From Pseudomonas sp. CC6-YY-74 (GTDB lineage: Bacteria; Pseudomonadota; Gammaproteobacteria; Pseudomonadales; Pseudomonadaceae), in NCBI RefSeq assembly GCF_002025205.1, contig NZ_CP019947.1, positions 1,557,501-1,621,500 of the forward strand: a DNA stretch of 64,000 nucleotides, given 5' to 3'. Below the pieces are notes generated by a model that searched no databases, was not told where the DNA came from, and saw only the letters and a program-made list of their open reading frames with translations. Shown here piece after piece: positions 10,141 to 18,845 of the stretch; within the stretch, counting starts at the first letter, position 1, and each line of letters starts with the position of its first letter. Both the position numbers and the translations under genes were made by a program.

Positions 10141-10578
10141 TTACTTGACCACGAAGTAGCCGAGCATGCCCTTGCCTTCCAGGCCCTTGGCGAAGAAGCG
10201 GAACTTGCCGGGTTTGATCGGCACGAAGAAGATTTCCGCCTCGCCGGCGTCCTCGAACTCGAGTTCGGTAAGGGTGATTGCCTTGATCTCCACCCCACCG
10301 GCTTCGACCTTGCGCAGGAAGATTGAAGTGGCGAATTCCGGCGCCTGGAACGCGTACTCCTTCTGCCCGCTGGCGATGATTTTCAACTGGTAGGCCTTGC
10401 CGGTTTCCAGTTGGTACTCCCTCTGCGACATGCTGTAGTCGCTCTCTTCGCTGCCCAGGCGCAAGTCCGCCAGCGCGGTGCCGCGACGGGTCAGATCGCC
10501 GGCGGCATAGATAGTGTCGAAACCGATCAGGCTGCAAATCAGTAGCACGGGGAGAAACAGCGCTTTGAGAATACGCAT
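10141..10578 (-). CDS. periplasmic cupredoxin-like protein
   Basis: A 145-residue exported protein. A signal peptide (MRILKALFLPVLLICSLIGF..IYAA) precedes a beta-rich domain whose spacing (YQLKIIASGQKEYAFQAPEF..LTELEFEDAGEAEIFFVPIKPGKFRFFAKG..GMLGYFVVK) resembles the Cupredoxin_1 fold. The copper ligands seen in true cupredoxins (His, Cys, His, Met cluster) are not evident, so it is probably not a blue copper protein. ATG at 10578 has AGG nine bases upstream. It is divergent from the ABC binding protein gene and shares a 157-base promoter region containing site C. Confidence 0.7.
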   Translation of the reverse strand: MRILKALFLPVLLICSLIGFDTIYAAGDLTRRGTALADLRLGSEESDYSMSQREYQLETGKAYQLKIIASGQKEYAFQAPEFATSIFLRKVEAGGVEIKAITLTELEFEDAGEAEIFFVPIKPGKFRFFAKGLEGKGMLGYFVVK

Positions 10579-10642
10579 GGCGAACACCTATTATTGTTAT
10601 GGGTCGATACAGCCATGCTAGAACCCCTTGCGGCATGCGAAG

Positions 10643-10657
10643 TTACTACCTTGGTAG
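10643..10657. promoter_or_regulatory. candidate quinoprotein-regulon operator, site C (divergent promoter)
   Basis: TTACTACCTTGGTAG, one mismatch to the consensus and the most symmetrical copy: ACTACC-TT-GGTAGT is a perfect arm pair. It lies between two divergent starts, 72 bp from the left gene and 86 bp from the right gene. Confidence 0.55.
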
Positions 10658-10735
10658 TGCCCGACTGGTACTTTGGGCATATTTCCCCAGCGGCTCACTG
10701 TTCCTATGCTGGCAACACCTACTCAGGAGTTGCCC

Positions 10736-11923
10736 ATGCGCCAGATCAGTCGTCATCTCTTGCTCTGTGTCGCCGTCACTCTCGCTTATGCGGCCATGAG
10801 CCAAGCCGACAGCCCGGCAGCTGAGCTGCAGGTGCGCATCGGCTACCTGGCCTACACCCCGGCAACCGGACCGCTACTGTCCAATGTAATTGGCGAACCT
10901 GCGGACGCCGGCCTGCGCGGCGCCGAACTGGCGATTGCCGACAGCAACAGTACCGGTCGCTTTCTCAAGCACGCCTATAGCCTCGACGTCGCCGAGCATG
11001 ACGACAGCGCAACTCTGCTCGAGGCCGCCAGCGCGCTACATGACCAAGGCGTACACCTGTTCGTGGTCAACGCCCCCGCGGCGACCCTGCGCAAGCTCAG
11101 CCAGGCACTCGCCGACAGCCTGCTGATCAATGCCGGCAGCCGCGACGACAGCCTGCGCCAGAGCGAGTGTTTGCCTAACGTGCTGCACACCCTGCCCAGC
11201 CGAGCCATGCTCGCCGACGCCCTGGCTCAGTTTCTGGCGGTGCGCAAATGGTCGCGCTGGCTGCTGATCAGCGGCCCCACCGAGGACGATCAGGCCTATG
11301 CTGCGGCCCTGCGCCGGGCGGCTAAGCGCTTCGGTCACAGCCTAGTCGCAGAGAAGGCCTGGAGCTTCGACAACGACCAGCGCCGCAGCGCCCAGGCCGA
11401 GATGCCGCTGTTCACCCAGACCAAGGAATACGACGTGGTGCTGGTCGCCGACGAACGCGGCGACTTCGGCGAATACCTGCCCTACCAGACCTGGTACCCG
11501 CGCCCGGTCGCCGGCACTCAGGGCCTGACCCCCACCGGCTGGCACAAGACGGTGGAGACCTACGGCGCCGCGCAATTGCAGAAGCGCTTCGAGGCCCACG
11601 CCAAGCGCTGGATGAACGAGCGCGACTACGCCGCCTGGATCGCCGTGCGCAGCATCGCCAGCGCGGTGAGCAAACTGGGCCAGGCCGACGCCAGTGCGAT
11701 CCGCACGCTGGCCCTAAGCGATCAACTACCGCTGGACGGCTTCAAGGGCCGCAAGCTGAGTTTCCGCAGCTGGAACGGCCAACTGCGCCAACCCATCCCC
11801 CTGGTGCATCCCCGCGCCCTGGTCAGCAACTCGCCGCAGGAGGGCTTCCTGCACCCCACCAGCGAGCTGGACAGCCTCGGCTACGACGCACCCGAAGTCA
11901 GCTGCACGCTGACTGCCAACTGA
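10736..11923 (+). CDS. PQQ-dependent alcohol dehydrogenase system ABC transporter, binding protein
   Basis: This 395-residue protein has a signal peptide (MRQISRHLLLCVAVTLAYAAMSQA) and a type I periplasmic binding fold of the branched-chain amino acid class (GLRGAELAIADSNSTGRFL; EHDDSATLLEAASALHDQGVHLFVV). It fits the family found only with PQQ alcohol dehydrogenases. ATG at 10736 follows CAGGAG. It begins a plus-strand run of binding protein, beta-propeller, ATPase and permease. Because the transporter is of the export type, the binding protein may act as a sensor or accessory rather than an importer subunit (inference). Confidence 0.88.
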   Translation: MRQISRHLLLCVAVTLAYAAMSQADSPAAELQVRIGYLAYTPATGPLLSNVIGEPADAGLRGAELAIADSNSTGRFLKHAYSLDVAEHDDSATLLEAASALHDQGVHLFVVNAPAATLRKLSQALADSLLINAGSRDDSLRQSECLPNVLHTLPSRAMLADALAQFLAVRKWSRWLLISGPTEDDQAYAAALRRAAKRFGHSLVAEKAWSFDNDQRRSAQAEMPLFTQTKEYDVVLVADERGDFGEYLPYQTWYPRPVAGTQGLTPTGWHKTVETYGAAQLQKRFEAHAKRWMNERDYAAWIAVRSIASAVSKLGQADASAIRTLALSDQLPLDGFKGRKLSFRSWNGQLRQPIPLVHPRALVSNSPQEGFLHPTSELDSLGYDAPEVSCTLTAN

Positions 11924-11942
11924 CAACAAGAGGAATAATCCC

Positions 11943-12908
11943 ATGCGTTTCGCCTTGCTCGCCGCGAGCATCAGCCTGGCCCTGGCCAGCACCTCGAGCC
12001 TCGCCGCCACCGCCTATGTGTCCAACGAGAAAGACGACAGTATCAGCGTGATCGACCTCGACAGCATGGAGGTCAGCGCCACCCTGGACGTCGGCATGCG
12101 CCCGCGCGGCCTGCTGCTGTCCAGCGACAACAAGCTGCTATACATCTGCGCCAGCGACTCCGACCGTGTCCAGGTGATGGACCTGGCGACGCGCAAGATC
12201 ATCAAGCAACTGCCCTCCGGCGCCGACCCCGAGCAGTTCGCCCTGCACCCCAACGACCGCTGGCTATATATCTCCAACGAAGACGATGCGCTGGTCACCG
12301 TGGTCGATGTGCAAAGCGATCAAGTGCTGGCGCAGATTGATGTCGGCGTCGAACCCGAGGGCATGGCCGTCAGCCCGGATGGCAAATGGGCGGTCAATAC
12401 CAGCGAAACCACCAACATGCTGCACTGGATCGACACCAGTACTCAGCAGCTGGTGGATAACACCCTGGTCGACCAGCGCCCGCGGCATGTCGAATTCGAC
12501 CCACAAGGCAAACGCCTGTGGGCTTCGGCGGAAATCGGCGGCACGGTCAGCGTGATCGATGTCGCCAGCCGAAAAATCGAGAAAGTCCTGACCTTCAAGA
12601 TCAAGGGAGTGCACCCGGACAAGGTGCAGCCAGTCGGGGTTCGCCTCAGCGCCGACGGCAAACTAGCCTTCGTTGCCCTCGGCCCGGCCAACCATGTGGC
12701 AGTGGTCGACGCCAACACCTATGCAGTGCTCGAGTACCTGCTGGTCGGCCGGCGTGTCTGGCACATGGCATTCACCCCGGACCAGCAACAACTGCTGACC
12801 ACCAACGGCGTCAGCGGCGACGTTTCGGTAATCGACATGAAAACCCTCAAGGTGACCAAGTCGATCAAAGTCGGCCGCTATCCCTGGGGCGTGGTGGTCA
12901 CCCCATGA
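11943..12908 (+). CDS. PQQ-associated YVTN beta-propeller protein
   Basis: This 321-residue exported protein has a signal peptide ending at SLAA and repeated blades with the YVSNEKDDSISVIDL type motif (YVTN family). Six or seven repeats are visible, for example LLYICASDSDRVQVMDLATR, WLYISNEDDALVTVVDVQS and LAFVALGPANHVAVVDANT. The family is tied to PQQ catabolic loci with the ABC system; no enzyme activity is known. AGAGGAAT precedes the ATG. The stop overlaps the ATG of the ATPase gene (ATGA), so translation is coupled. Confidence 0.9.
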   Translation: MRFALLAASISLALASTSSLAATAYVSNEKDDSISVIDLDSMEVSATLDVGMRPRGLLLSSDNKLLYICASDSDRVQVMDLATRKIIKQLPSGADPEQFALHPNDRWLYISNEDDALVTVVDVQSDQVLAQIDVGVEPEGMAVSPDGKWAVNTSETTNMLHWIDTSTQQLVDNTLVDQRPRHVEFDPQGKRLWASAEIGGTVSVIDVASRKIEKVLTFKIKGVHPDKVQPVGVRLSADGKLAFVALGPANHVAVVDANTYAVLEYLLVGRRVWHMAFTPDQQQLLTTNGVSGDVSVIDMKTLKVTKSIKVGRYPWGVVVTP

Positions 12909-13633
12909 ACGCCTTGGAAGTCAGCGCGCTAGGCTTCGCCTATGGCGCACGCCAAGCCTTGCAGGGCATCGGCTTCAGTGTTGCGCCCGGCACCTTCGCC
13001 GCGTTGCTGGGGCCGAACGGCGCCGGTAAGTCGACCCTGATCGCCCTGCTCACCCGGCTTTATGACCTGCAGCAGGGCGATATTCAGGTGATGGGCTGCA
13101 GCCTGCGCCAGCAGCCGCGTCAGGCCCTGCGCCAACTCGGCGTGGTGTTCCAGCAGAGCACCCTGGATCTGGATCTTAGCGTCGAGCAGAACCTGCGCTA
13201 CCACGCCGCCCTGCATGGCCTGGCCAAGCCATTGGCGTGCGCGCGGATCGACGAGGAACTGGCCCGCCAGCAGCTTGCTGAACGGCGTCATGAAAAGGTC
13301 CGCGACCTCAACGGCGGCCACCGACGCCGCGTGGAAATCGCTCGCGCCCTGCTCCATCGGCCGCGCCTGCTGTTGCTTGACGAAGCCAGCGCCGGCCTCG
13401 ACCCGGCCAGCCGCCTGGCGCTCAACCAGCATGTACGTCAGCTCTGTCGTGATGACGGACTGGCCGTGCTGTGGACCACCCACCTGCTCGATGAAGTGCA
13501 AGCGAGCGACGAGCTACTGATCCTCAACCGCGGTCGCCTGGTCGCCCAGGGCCTGGCCAGCCAGATCGGTGCCGACGACGCCAGCCTGGCCGCCACCTTC
13601 GCCCGCCTGACCAGCAGCGAGGCGGGAGCATGA
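12905..13633 (+). CDS. ABC transporter ATP-binding protein of the PQQ alcohol system
   Basis: A 242-residue ATPase. Walker A is GPNGAGKST (near residue 38), the Q-loop is in VVFQQSTLDLDLS, Walker B is LLLLDEAS and the switch histidine is in WTTHLLDE. The signature motif reads LNGGH rather than the usual LSGGQ, a substitution worth noting. Size and sequence fit DrrA/PedA-type exporters encoded with quinoprotein dehydrogenases, possibly for efflux of toxic alcohol or aldehyde (inference from family naming). The start overlaps the previous stop. A REP pair separates it from the permease gene. Confidence 0.9.
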   Translation: MNALEVSALGFAYGARQALQGIGFSVAPGTFAALLGPNGAGKSTLIALLTRLYDLQQGDIQVMGCSLRQQPRQALRQLGVVFQQSTLDLDLSVEQNLRYHAALHGLAKPLACARIDEELARQQLAERRHEKVRDLNGGHRRRVEIARALLHRPRLLLLDEASAGLDPASRLALNQHVRQLCRDDGLAVLWTTHLLDEVQASDELLILNRGRLVAQGLASQIGADDASLAATFARLTSSEAGA

Positions 13634-13692
13634 ACAGTTTTCCACCAGTGCACAGCGCTGCCCAACCGCTGCCATGGGTCAAGCGCAATCAC

Positions 13693-13762
13693 GTAGGAGC
13701 GGGCCATGCCCGCGAATGGGCATCGAATAGTCGGCCGGATCGCGGCCATGGGCCGCTCCGAC
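13693..13762. repeat. REP pair inside the ABC operon
   Basis: GTAGGAGCGGGCCATGCCCG begins at 13693 and a degenerate inverted partner (CGCGGCCATGGGCCGCTCC) ends near 13760. This is the common Pseudomonas REP hairpin. It sits in the 265-base gap between ATPase and permease genes; the rest of that gap holds no gene. Confidence 0.75.
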
Positions 13763-13898
13763 AAATGCCTCGCAACGCGGCAGCGATCTCTACCGCGTCG
13801 CGCTTCCATTGCTCATACCAAGAGCCCCAGCTGGCATCTGCATTCCTGGTGCGCAGGGCGCACCCTAGCCGCACTCGTCACCTAACGGAGCCGCACCC

Positions 13899-14689
13899 AT
13901 GAATGCCTACTGGTACTGCCTGCAAGGTATCGTGCAGCGCGAATGGCTGCGCTTTGTGCTGCAGCGTTCGCGCTTCTTCAGCGCCCTGGTGCGCCCACTG
14001 CTGTGGTTGCTGGTGTTCGCCGCCGGTTTTCGTGCGGCCCTGGGCATCGCCATCATCGCCCCCTATGACACCTACATCACCTACGAGACCTATATCGTGC
14101 CGGGGCTGGCCTGCATGGTCCTGCTGTTCAACGGCATGCAGGGCTCGCTGTCGATGGTTTACGACCGGGAGATGGGCAGCATGCGGGTGCTGCTGACCAG
14201 TCCATTGCCGCGCGCTTTCCTGCTCGCCAGCAAACTGTTGGCCATTGCCCTGATCTCATTGCTGCAGGTCTATGCCTTCCTCGCCATCGCCTGGCTGTAT
14301 GGCGTACAGCCGCCATCTGGGGCCTGCTCAGCGCCCTACCCGCCCTGCTGCTGGTGGCGCTGTTGCTCAGCGCCCTGGGCTTGCTGCTGTCCAACGGCAT
14401 CCGCCAACTGGAGAACTTCGCCGGGGTGATGAATTTTGTGATTTTCCCGCTGTTCTTTCTCTCATCGGCGCTCTACCCGCTATGGAAGATGCGCGAAGCC
14501 AACGAATGGCTGTACTGGCTCTGTGCGCTCAACCCCTTCACTCACGCGGTCGAACTGGTGCGCTTCGCCCTCTACCAGCGCCTGAGCCTCAGCGCCCTGC
14601 TGATCTGCCTGGGCCTGACCGCGCTGTTCGCCGTGCTCGCCGTAGTCACCTTCAACCCGCAACACGCCGCCTTGCGCCGGGCCAACTAA
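13899..14689 (+). pseudogene. ABC-2 type permease of the PQQ alcohol system (PedC-like), single-base frameshift
   Basis: The intact product would be a permease of about 263 residues with six membrane helices that partners the upstream ATPase. The first frame (MNAYWYCLQGIVQREW to AWLYGVQPP) and the second frame (IWGLLSALPALLLV to HAALRRAN) join at about 14309: CAGCCGCCATCTGG lacks one base needed between CCGCC and ATCTGG. Both halves carry the family motifs (YETYIVPGLACMVLLFNGMQG; FFLSSALYPLW; NPFTHAVELVR). Without the correction the product ends 30 codons later in junk. Either a true deletion or an assembly error. The ATG follows a GGAG. Confidence 0.82.
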
Positions 14690-14807
14690 CCCCACCCGCT
14701 CGCGGCTGATGCGGCGCGCCGCCCGGTCACCCCTCCACAAGCAACCTGGGCGAACTCCATCGTCAATCACCTGCGCCTCGATAAAACAACCACTTACGAT
14801 CAGCCTT

Positions 14808-14822
14808 CTACTACTTTGGTAC
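14808..14822 (+). promoter_or_regulatory. candidate quinoprotein-regulon operator, site D
   Basis: CTACTACTTTGGTAC, two mismatches to the consensus. The centre is about 92 bp upstream of the CXXCW gene that precedes agmR. Confidence 0.45.
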
Positions 14823-14906
14823 TGCTTTCCCTCTCCAATGTAGAATTCCCAAAGCAGGGGGTATTGCTCTGTAATACGCATACAAAAAGAACCGAGACTT
14901 AAGGCG

Positions 14907-15325
14907 ATGAAGCACTGCCTAACCCTATCCACAGGTCCTTCACTGATCGCAAGCCTGCCGCTGGCCGCCCCGCGCCAGGCGGCAACTGCGCGGGTTGCTG
15001 CCGAAGGCTGTCGTCTCAGCCATCACCGCAGCCCTACTCCGGCACACACTGAGCACGCACGCGCCCTCGACGAGTCCCCGCAGACGCCGTTGATCGACGT
15101 ATACCGGCACCAGTGGCTGGCCAATACCGGCAACCGCGAGCTGACAGTCCTGGCGACAAAGGCTGGCGGCTGGTGTTCTACTGCCGCTCCGACTGCTGGC
15201 TCGGCTGGATCGCGCTCAAGCGCGCCCACACCCCGGGTTACCACAACCTCTACCGCTTCGGCATCGCTGGCTGGCAGCAGGCCGACCTGTCCTTGATCCC
15301 GGCCCAACCGCTGGTCCTGCCGTAA
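14907..15325 (+). pseudogene. PQQ-associated CXXCW (rhodanese-like) protein, frameshifted
   Basis: Two frames together resemble the family of PQQ-dependent catabolism-associated rhodanese-like proteins with a C..CW motif. The first frame gives a poor leader, then EGCRLSHHRSPTPAH and PLIDVYRHQWLANTGNREL. The second gives GDKGWRLVFYCRSDCWLGW (the cysteine motif) and the RAHTPGYHNLYRFGIAGWQ ending. The frames cross between about 15130 and 15160, where some 15-20 residues normally present also seem to be missing, so this looks like real decay rather than a single base error. It lies between site D and agmR. Confidence 0.65.
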
Positions 15326-15387
15326 CCGTGCAAGCATTTCCCCAAGGCTGTAGCCGCACCATAATCAAAATAATGAGGTGAAAGGCC

Positions 15388-16053
15388 ATGTACAAGATTC
15401 TGATTGCCGACGACCATCCGCTGTTTCGCGAAGCCATTCACAACGTCATCAGTGACGGCTTTCCTGGATGCGAAATCATGGAAACCGCTGACCTCGACAG
15501 CGCCCTGGCCATGACCCTGGAAAACGACGACCTCGACCTGATCCTGCTCGACCTGAACATGCCCGGCATGCACGGCCTGAACGGTTTGATCAACCTGCGT
15601 AACGAGGCGCCGACCATCCCGGTGGTGATCGTTTCCGCCGAGCAGGACAAGCAAATCGTGCTCCAGGCCATCACCTATGGTGCGGTCGGCTTCATCACCA
15701 AGTCCTCGCCGCGCGCACAGATGACCGAGGCCATCCAGCAGATTCTCAACGGTAATGTCTACCTGCCGCCGGACATCATCCGCTCGCAAAAAACCACCTC
15801 CCACCGCACGTTCTCGGATCACCACGGCTTCCCCCAGGAGCTGCTGCAAGCCCTGACCCGCAAACAACTGCTGGTGCTGGAGCGCATGACCAAAGGCGAG
15901 TCGAACAAACAGATCGCCTACAACCTGGATATCGCCGAAACCACGGTCAAAGCCCACGTCTCCGCCATCCTGCGCAAACTCAATGTGCACAACCGGGTGC
16001 AGGCGATCCTGTCGGCCGGTGATATTGATTTTGCAGCTTATCTGCGCCGTTGA
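15388..16053 (+). CDS. agmR: LuxR-family response regulator AgmR/ErbR (PedR1)
   Basis: This 221-residue cytoplasmic DNA-binding response regulator has an N-terminal receiver (acidic Asp8-Asp9, phospho-acceptor Asp55 in [10 protein letters not shown], Lys in FITKSS) and a C-terminal LuxR-type helix-turn-helix ([20 protein letters not shown], then [20 protein letters not shown]). In Pseudomonas its orthologues activate quinoprotein ethanol oxidation and PQQ genes. AAAGG precedes ATG at 15388. It is a natural candidate to bind the recurrent CTACTNCCTTGGTAG sites, though the window also encodes a hybrid kinase with its own receiver. A terminator-like palindrome follows. Confidence 0.93.
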   Translation: MYKILIADDHPLFREAIHNVISDGFPGCEIMETADLDSALAMTLENDDLDLILLDLNMPGMHGLNGLINLRNEAPTIPVVIVSAEQDKQIVLQAITYGAVGFITKSSPRAQMTEAIQQILNGNVYLPPDIIRSQKTTSHRTFSDHHGFPQELLQALTRKQLLVLERMTKGESNKQIAYNLDIAETTVKAHVSAILRKLNVHNRVQAILSAGDIDFAAYLRR

Positions 16054-16065
16054 GAGCACTACCCC

Positions 16066-16090
16066 GTAGGGCGGGTGCAACCCGCCCTAC
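16066..16090. terminator. palindromic terminator / REP-like element after agmR
   Basis: GTAGGGCGGGT and ACCCGCCCTAC form a perfect 11-bp stem with a 3-base loop, 12 bases after the agmR stop. The GTAGGxxGGG arm is shared with the element near 58951, so it may be a repeat family that also serves as a terminator. Confidence 0.65.
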
Positions 16091-16205
16091 GTCTGCTGCC
16101 TGAATAAACGCGCCGTAACCCATCATCGATGTCAGCCACGACAATCGGGCACAGGTGTAAATCGTTGGATGGCTATCGCTGCCCGCCCCTCCTGCAAAGG
16201 CGCTC

Positions 16206-18845
16206 TCAGCCTGCACCCCGCTCCAGCAAATGACTCATCGCAGTCTTCAGCTTCATCGGCCGTACCGGCTTGTGCATCAGGGTGTGGCCGAGTTCGCGCA
16301 TCTGCAGCTTGAGCTCGTTGCTGTAGTTGGCCGTGATCATCAGCGCCGGTAACGGCGTGCTGCGCCTGGCGTTGATCAGGGCCACGGCGTCGACGCCGTT
16401 GTGGCCGTCGTCGAGGTGGTAGTCGGCGATCAGCAGGTCGGCCTCGGCGTGGTAGTTGTCGACCTGGCGCGCCAGGTCTTCTTCGCAGAGCGCGGTGACC
16501 ACCTGGCAGCCCCAGGCTTCCAGCAGGGTGCGCATGCCCGCGCAGATCGCCGCGTCGTTATCCAGCACCCAGATGCGCGAACCGCTCAGGCGCTCGATCA
16601 GCAGATCAGGTGCGTCATGCATCACCCGAGCCCTGGGCGCGAGGGTGGTCAGGGGGACGTCGATGGCGAACATCGAGCCCTTGCCCAATTTCGAGGACAC
16701 ACGGATACGGTGGCCGAGCATGCCCGCGATCTTGTCGACGATGGCCAGCCCCAGGCCGAGGCCGCGATCCTGTTTGCGGTGGCTAACGTCACCGCGCTTG
16801 AATTCCTGGAAAATCTCGCCAAGTTTGTCCTCGGCGATACCGATGCCGGTGTCCCAGACTTCGATCGACAGGCTCTGCCGGTGCCGGCGGCAGCCGAGCA
16901 GAATACGCCCGCTGGTGGTGTAGCGGATGGCGTTGCTGAGCAGGTTACGCAGGATTCGCGCAAGCAACTGGATATCGCTGCGCACCAGCGCCGAGCTGGC
17001 GATGAAATCCAGGCGCAGGCCTTCACTGCCGGCGATCTGGTGGTATTCGGCGGCGAGGTTTTCCAGCAGTTCGCTGACCGCGAACGGGGCGATATCCGGC
17101 TTGATCACCCCGGCATCCAGCTTGGAGATGTCGACCAGGGTGCCGAGCAGGCTTTCCACATCTTCCAGGGAGTTGCTGACGTTGCGCACCAGGGCCGCGC
17201 TTTCGACCAGATCGCGTTTTTCCAGCAACGCGCTGGTGAACAGCCGCGCGGCGTTCAAGGGTTGCAGCAGGTCGTGGCTGACCGCAGCGAGGAATTTGGT
17301 TTTCGACAGGTTGGCCTGTTCGGCCTCGCCCTTGGCTTCGCGCAGGCGCGCTTCCATCTGCGTACGCTCGTCGATTTCGCTGCGTAGCTGGGCATTCAGA
17401 TCGGTCAGTTCGGCGGTGCGTTCGCGCACCCGCTGCTCCAGGTGCTGGTAGGCCTGATGCAACGCCTCGGCGGTGCGGCGGCGCTCGGTAATGTCGCGGA
17501 TCAACACAAAGATCCCGGTCACCTCGCCGCTGGCCTGGCGATTGGGTACATAGGAGCGCAGCATGTAGCGCTCCTGGCCCTGGTGGTTGGTTTCCGCCAC
17601 CTCGAAGGTCACGCTCTCGCCGGACAGCGCCCGCTCGATATAGGGCTCCAGGCGCCGACAATGTTCTTCGTTGTGCACCTCGCGCAGGCTCTGGCCAAGC
17701 ATCGCGCCACGCGGCCAGCAGTACCATTCCTCGTAGACCTTGTTGGTGAAGTCGTAGACCAGATCGGCGTTAAGGTAGGCGATCAGCGCCGGCACATGGT
17801 CGGTGATCAGGCGGATCCAGCGTTCGCTTTCGCTAAGGGCTTCGGCATGCCGATAGCGCTCGGTGATGTCGGTGAAGGTGTTGACGAAACCGCCGGTGGG
17901 CAGTGGATGGGTGCGCACCTCGAGCATGCGCCCGTCGAACAGGCGCAGCTCCAGCTCTTCGATAGGCTTGCCGTTGGCATCGCGACTGTCGGGGCTCAGC
18001 AGTTGCAACTCGCTGTCGGCCATCACCTCGGCGAACGGCCGGTGGGCGTTGATCGGTGCCAGGCCGCAGAGGTCGAGAAAGCGGTGATTCCACAGTTCCA
18101 GCTGACCCTCGGCATTGACCATGGCCATGCCTTGCGACAGGTTGTCCATGACACGCTGCAGCAGCCGCGATTTTTGCGCCAGGGCCTGCTCACGGCGCAG
18201 GGTTTCGTTGAGTTTGACCTCGGTAATGTCGGTGTAGAGGATTACCAGGCCGCCCTCACGGGTCGGCCGCTCGCTGACCTGCACCCAACGGCCGTCGCGC
18301 AGGCGGTAGAGCATGTGCTCGTCGCGGTTGCCGCGCTGTTCCTCGACCACCAGGCCAGTACTCTTGCTCAGGCGCTTGATCTCCGCCAGCCGGGTACCGG
18401 CACCGATGCGCGCGCGGCTGTGCGCCCATAACGATTTGAAGCGGCTGTTGAACAGGACGATGCGTTGTTCGCTGTCGAACAGCACGAAGGCATCGGAAAT
18501 ACTCTCGATGGCATCGATCAGGTGCTGGTGGGCGGTTTCCGCACGCAAACGCGCATCGCTGAGCAGTTGGTTGCTGGATTTCAGCTCGGCCATGGCCTGG
18601 TTCAATGCATCGGTGCGCTCGCGCACCTGTTCGGCCAGTACCACCGAGTGCTGGAAGGCCGCATAGGCATCGTCACCGTGCGAATGGACCGACTCGACCC
18701 GCTCGATCAGCGCGCTGTTGATCCGCTTGAGCTTGTGGTTATCCCGTTCCAGCGCCGCACAGCGGGCTTGCAGCTCGGCGACATCAGCCCCGACCGGGAC
18801 GGCCAATGGCGACTCCGGTGAAGGTTTGGTTGATGTGCATGCCAT
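16206..18845 (-). CDS. hybrid sensor histidine kinase with three PAS domains (ErcS'-like)
   Basis: An 879-residue cytoplasmic kinase. Order: coiled coil (about 20-100), PAS domains near 105-215, 230-335 and 340-455, a second coiled coil (455-515), the H-box AAVSHDLLQPLNAARL with His524, ATP-binding N-, G1- and G2-boxes (LLSNAIRY, DTGIGI, GLGLGLAI), and a receiver domain with Asp808 in LLIADYHLDDG. No membrane segment is seen, so the signal is probably internal. The HDLLQPLNAAR H-box is typical of ErcS/PedS-type kinases of alcohol oxidation regulons. ATG at 18845 follows GGGGAG by 7 bases and overlaps the FIST gene by 62 bases, suggesting that the two products work together. Confidence 0.92.
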   Translation of the reverse strand: MACTSTKPSPESPLAVPVGADVAELQARCAALERDNHKLKRINSALIERVESVHSHGDDAYAAFQHSVVLAEQVRERTDALNQAMAELKSSNQLLSDARLRAETAHQHLIDAIESISDAFVLFDSEQRIVLFNSRFKSLWAHSRARIGAGTRLAEIKRLSKSTGLVVEEQRGNRDEHMLYRLRDGRWVQVSERPTREGGLVILYTDITEVKLNETLRREQALAQKSRLLQRVMDNLSQGMAMVNAEGQLELWNHRFLDLCGLAPINAHRPFAEVMADSELQLLSPDSRDANGKPIEELELRLFDGRMLEVRTHPLPTGGFVNTFTDITERYRHAEALSESERWIRLITDHVPALIAYLNADLVYDFTNKVYEEWYCWPRGAMLGQSLREVHNEEHCRRLEPYIERALSGESVTFEVAETNHQGQERYMLRSYVPNRQASGEVTGIFVLIRDITERRRTAEALHQAYQHLEQRVRERTAELTDLNAQLRSEIDERTQMEARLREAKGEAEQANLSKTKFLAAVSHDLLQPLNAARLFTSALLEKRDLVESAALVRNVSNSLEDVESLLGTLVDISKLDAGVIKPDIAPFAVSELLENLAAEYHQIAGSEGLRLDFIASSALVRSDIQLLARILRNLLSNAIRYTTSGRILLGCRRHRQSLSIEVWDTGIGIAEDKLGEIFQEFKRGDVSHRKQDRGLGLGLAIVDKIAGMLGHRIRVSSKLGKGSMFAIDVPLTTLAPRARVMHDAPDLLIERLSGSRIWVLDNDAAICAGMRTLLEAWGCQVVTALCEEDLARQVDNYHAEADLLIADYHLDDGHNGVDAVALINARRSTPLPALMITANYSNELKLQMRELGHTLMHKPVRPMKLKTAMSHLLERGAG

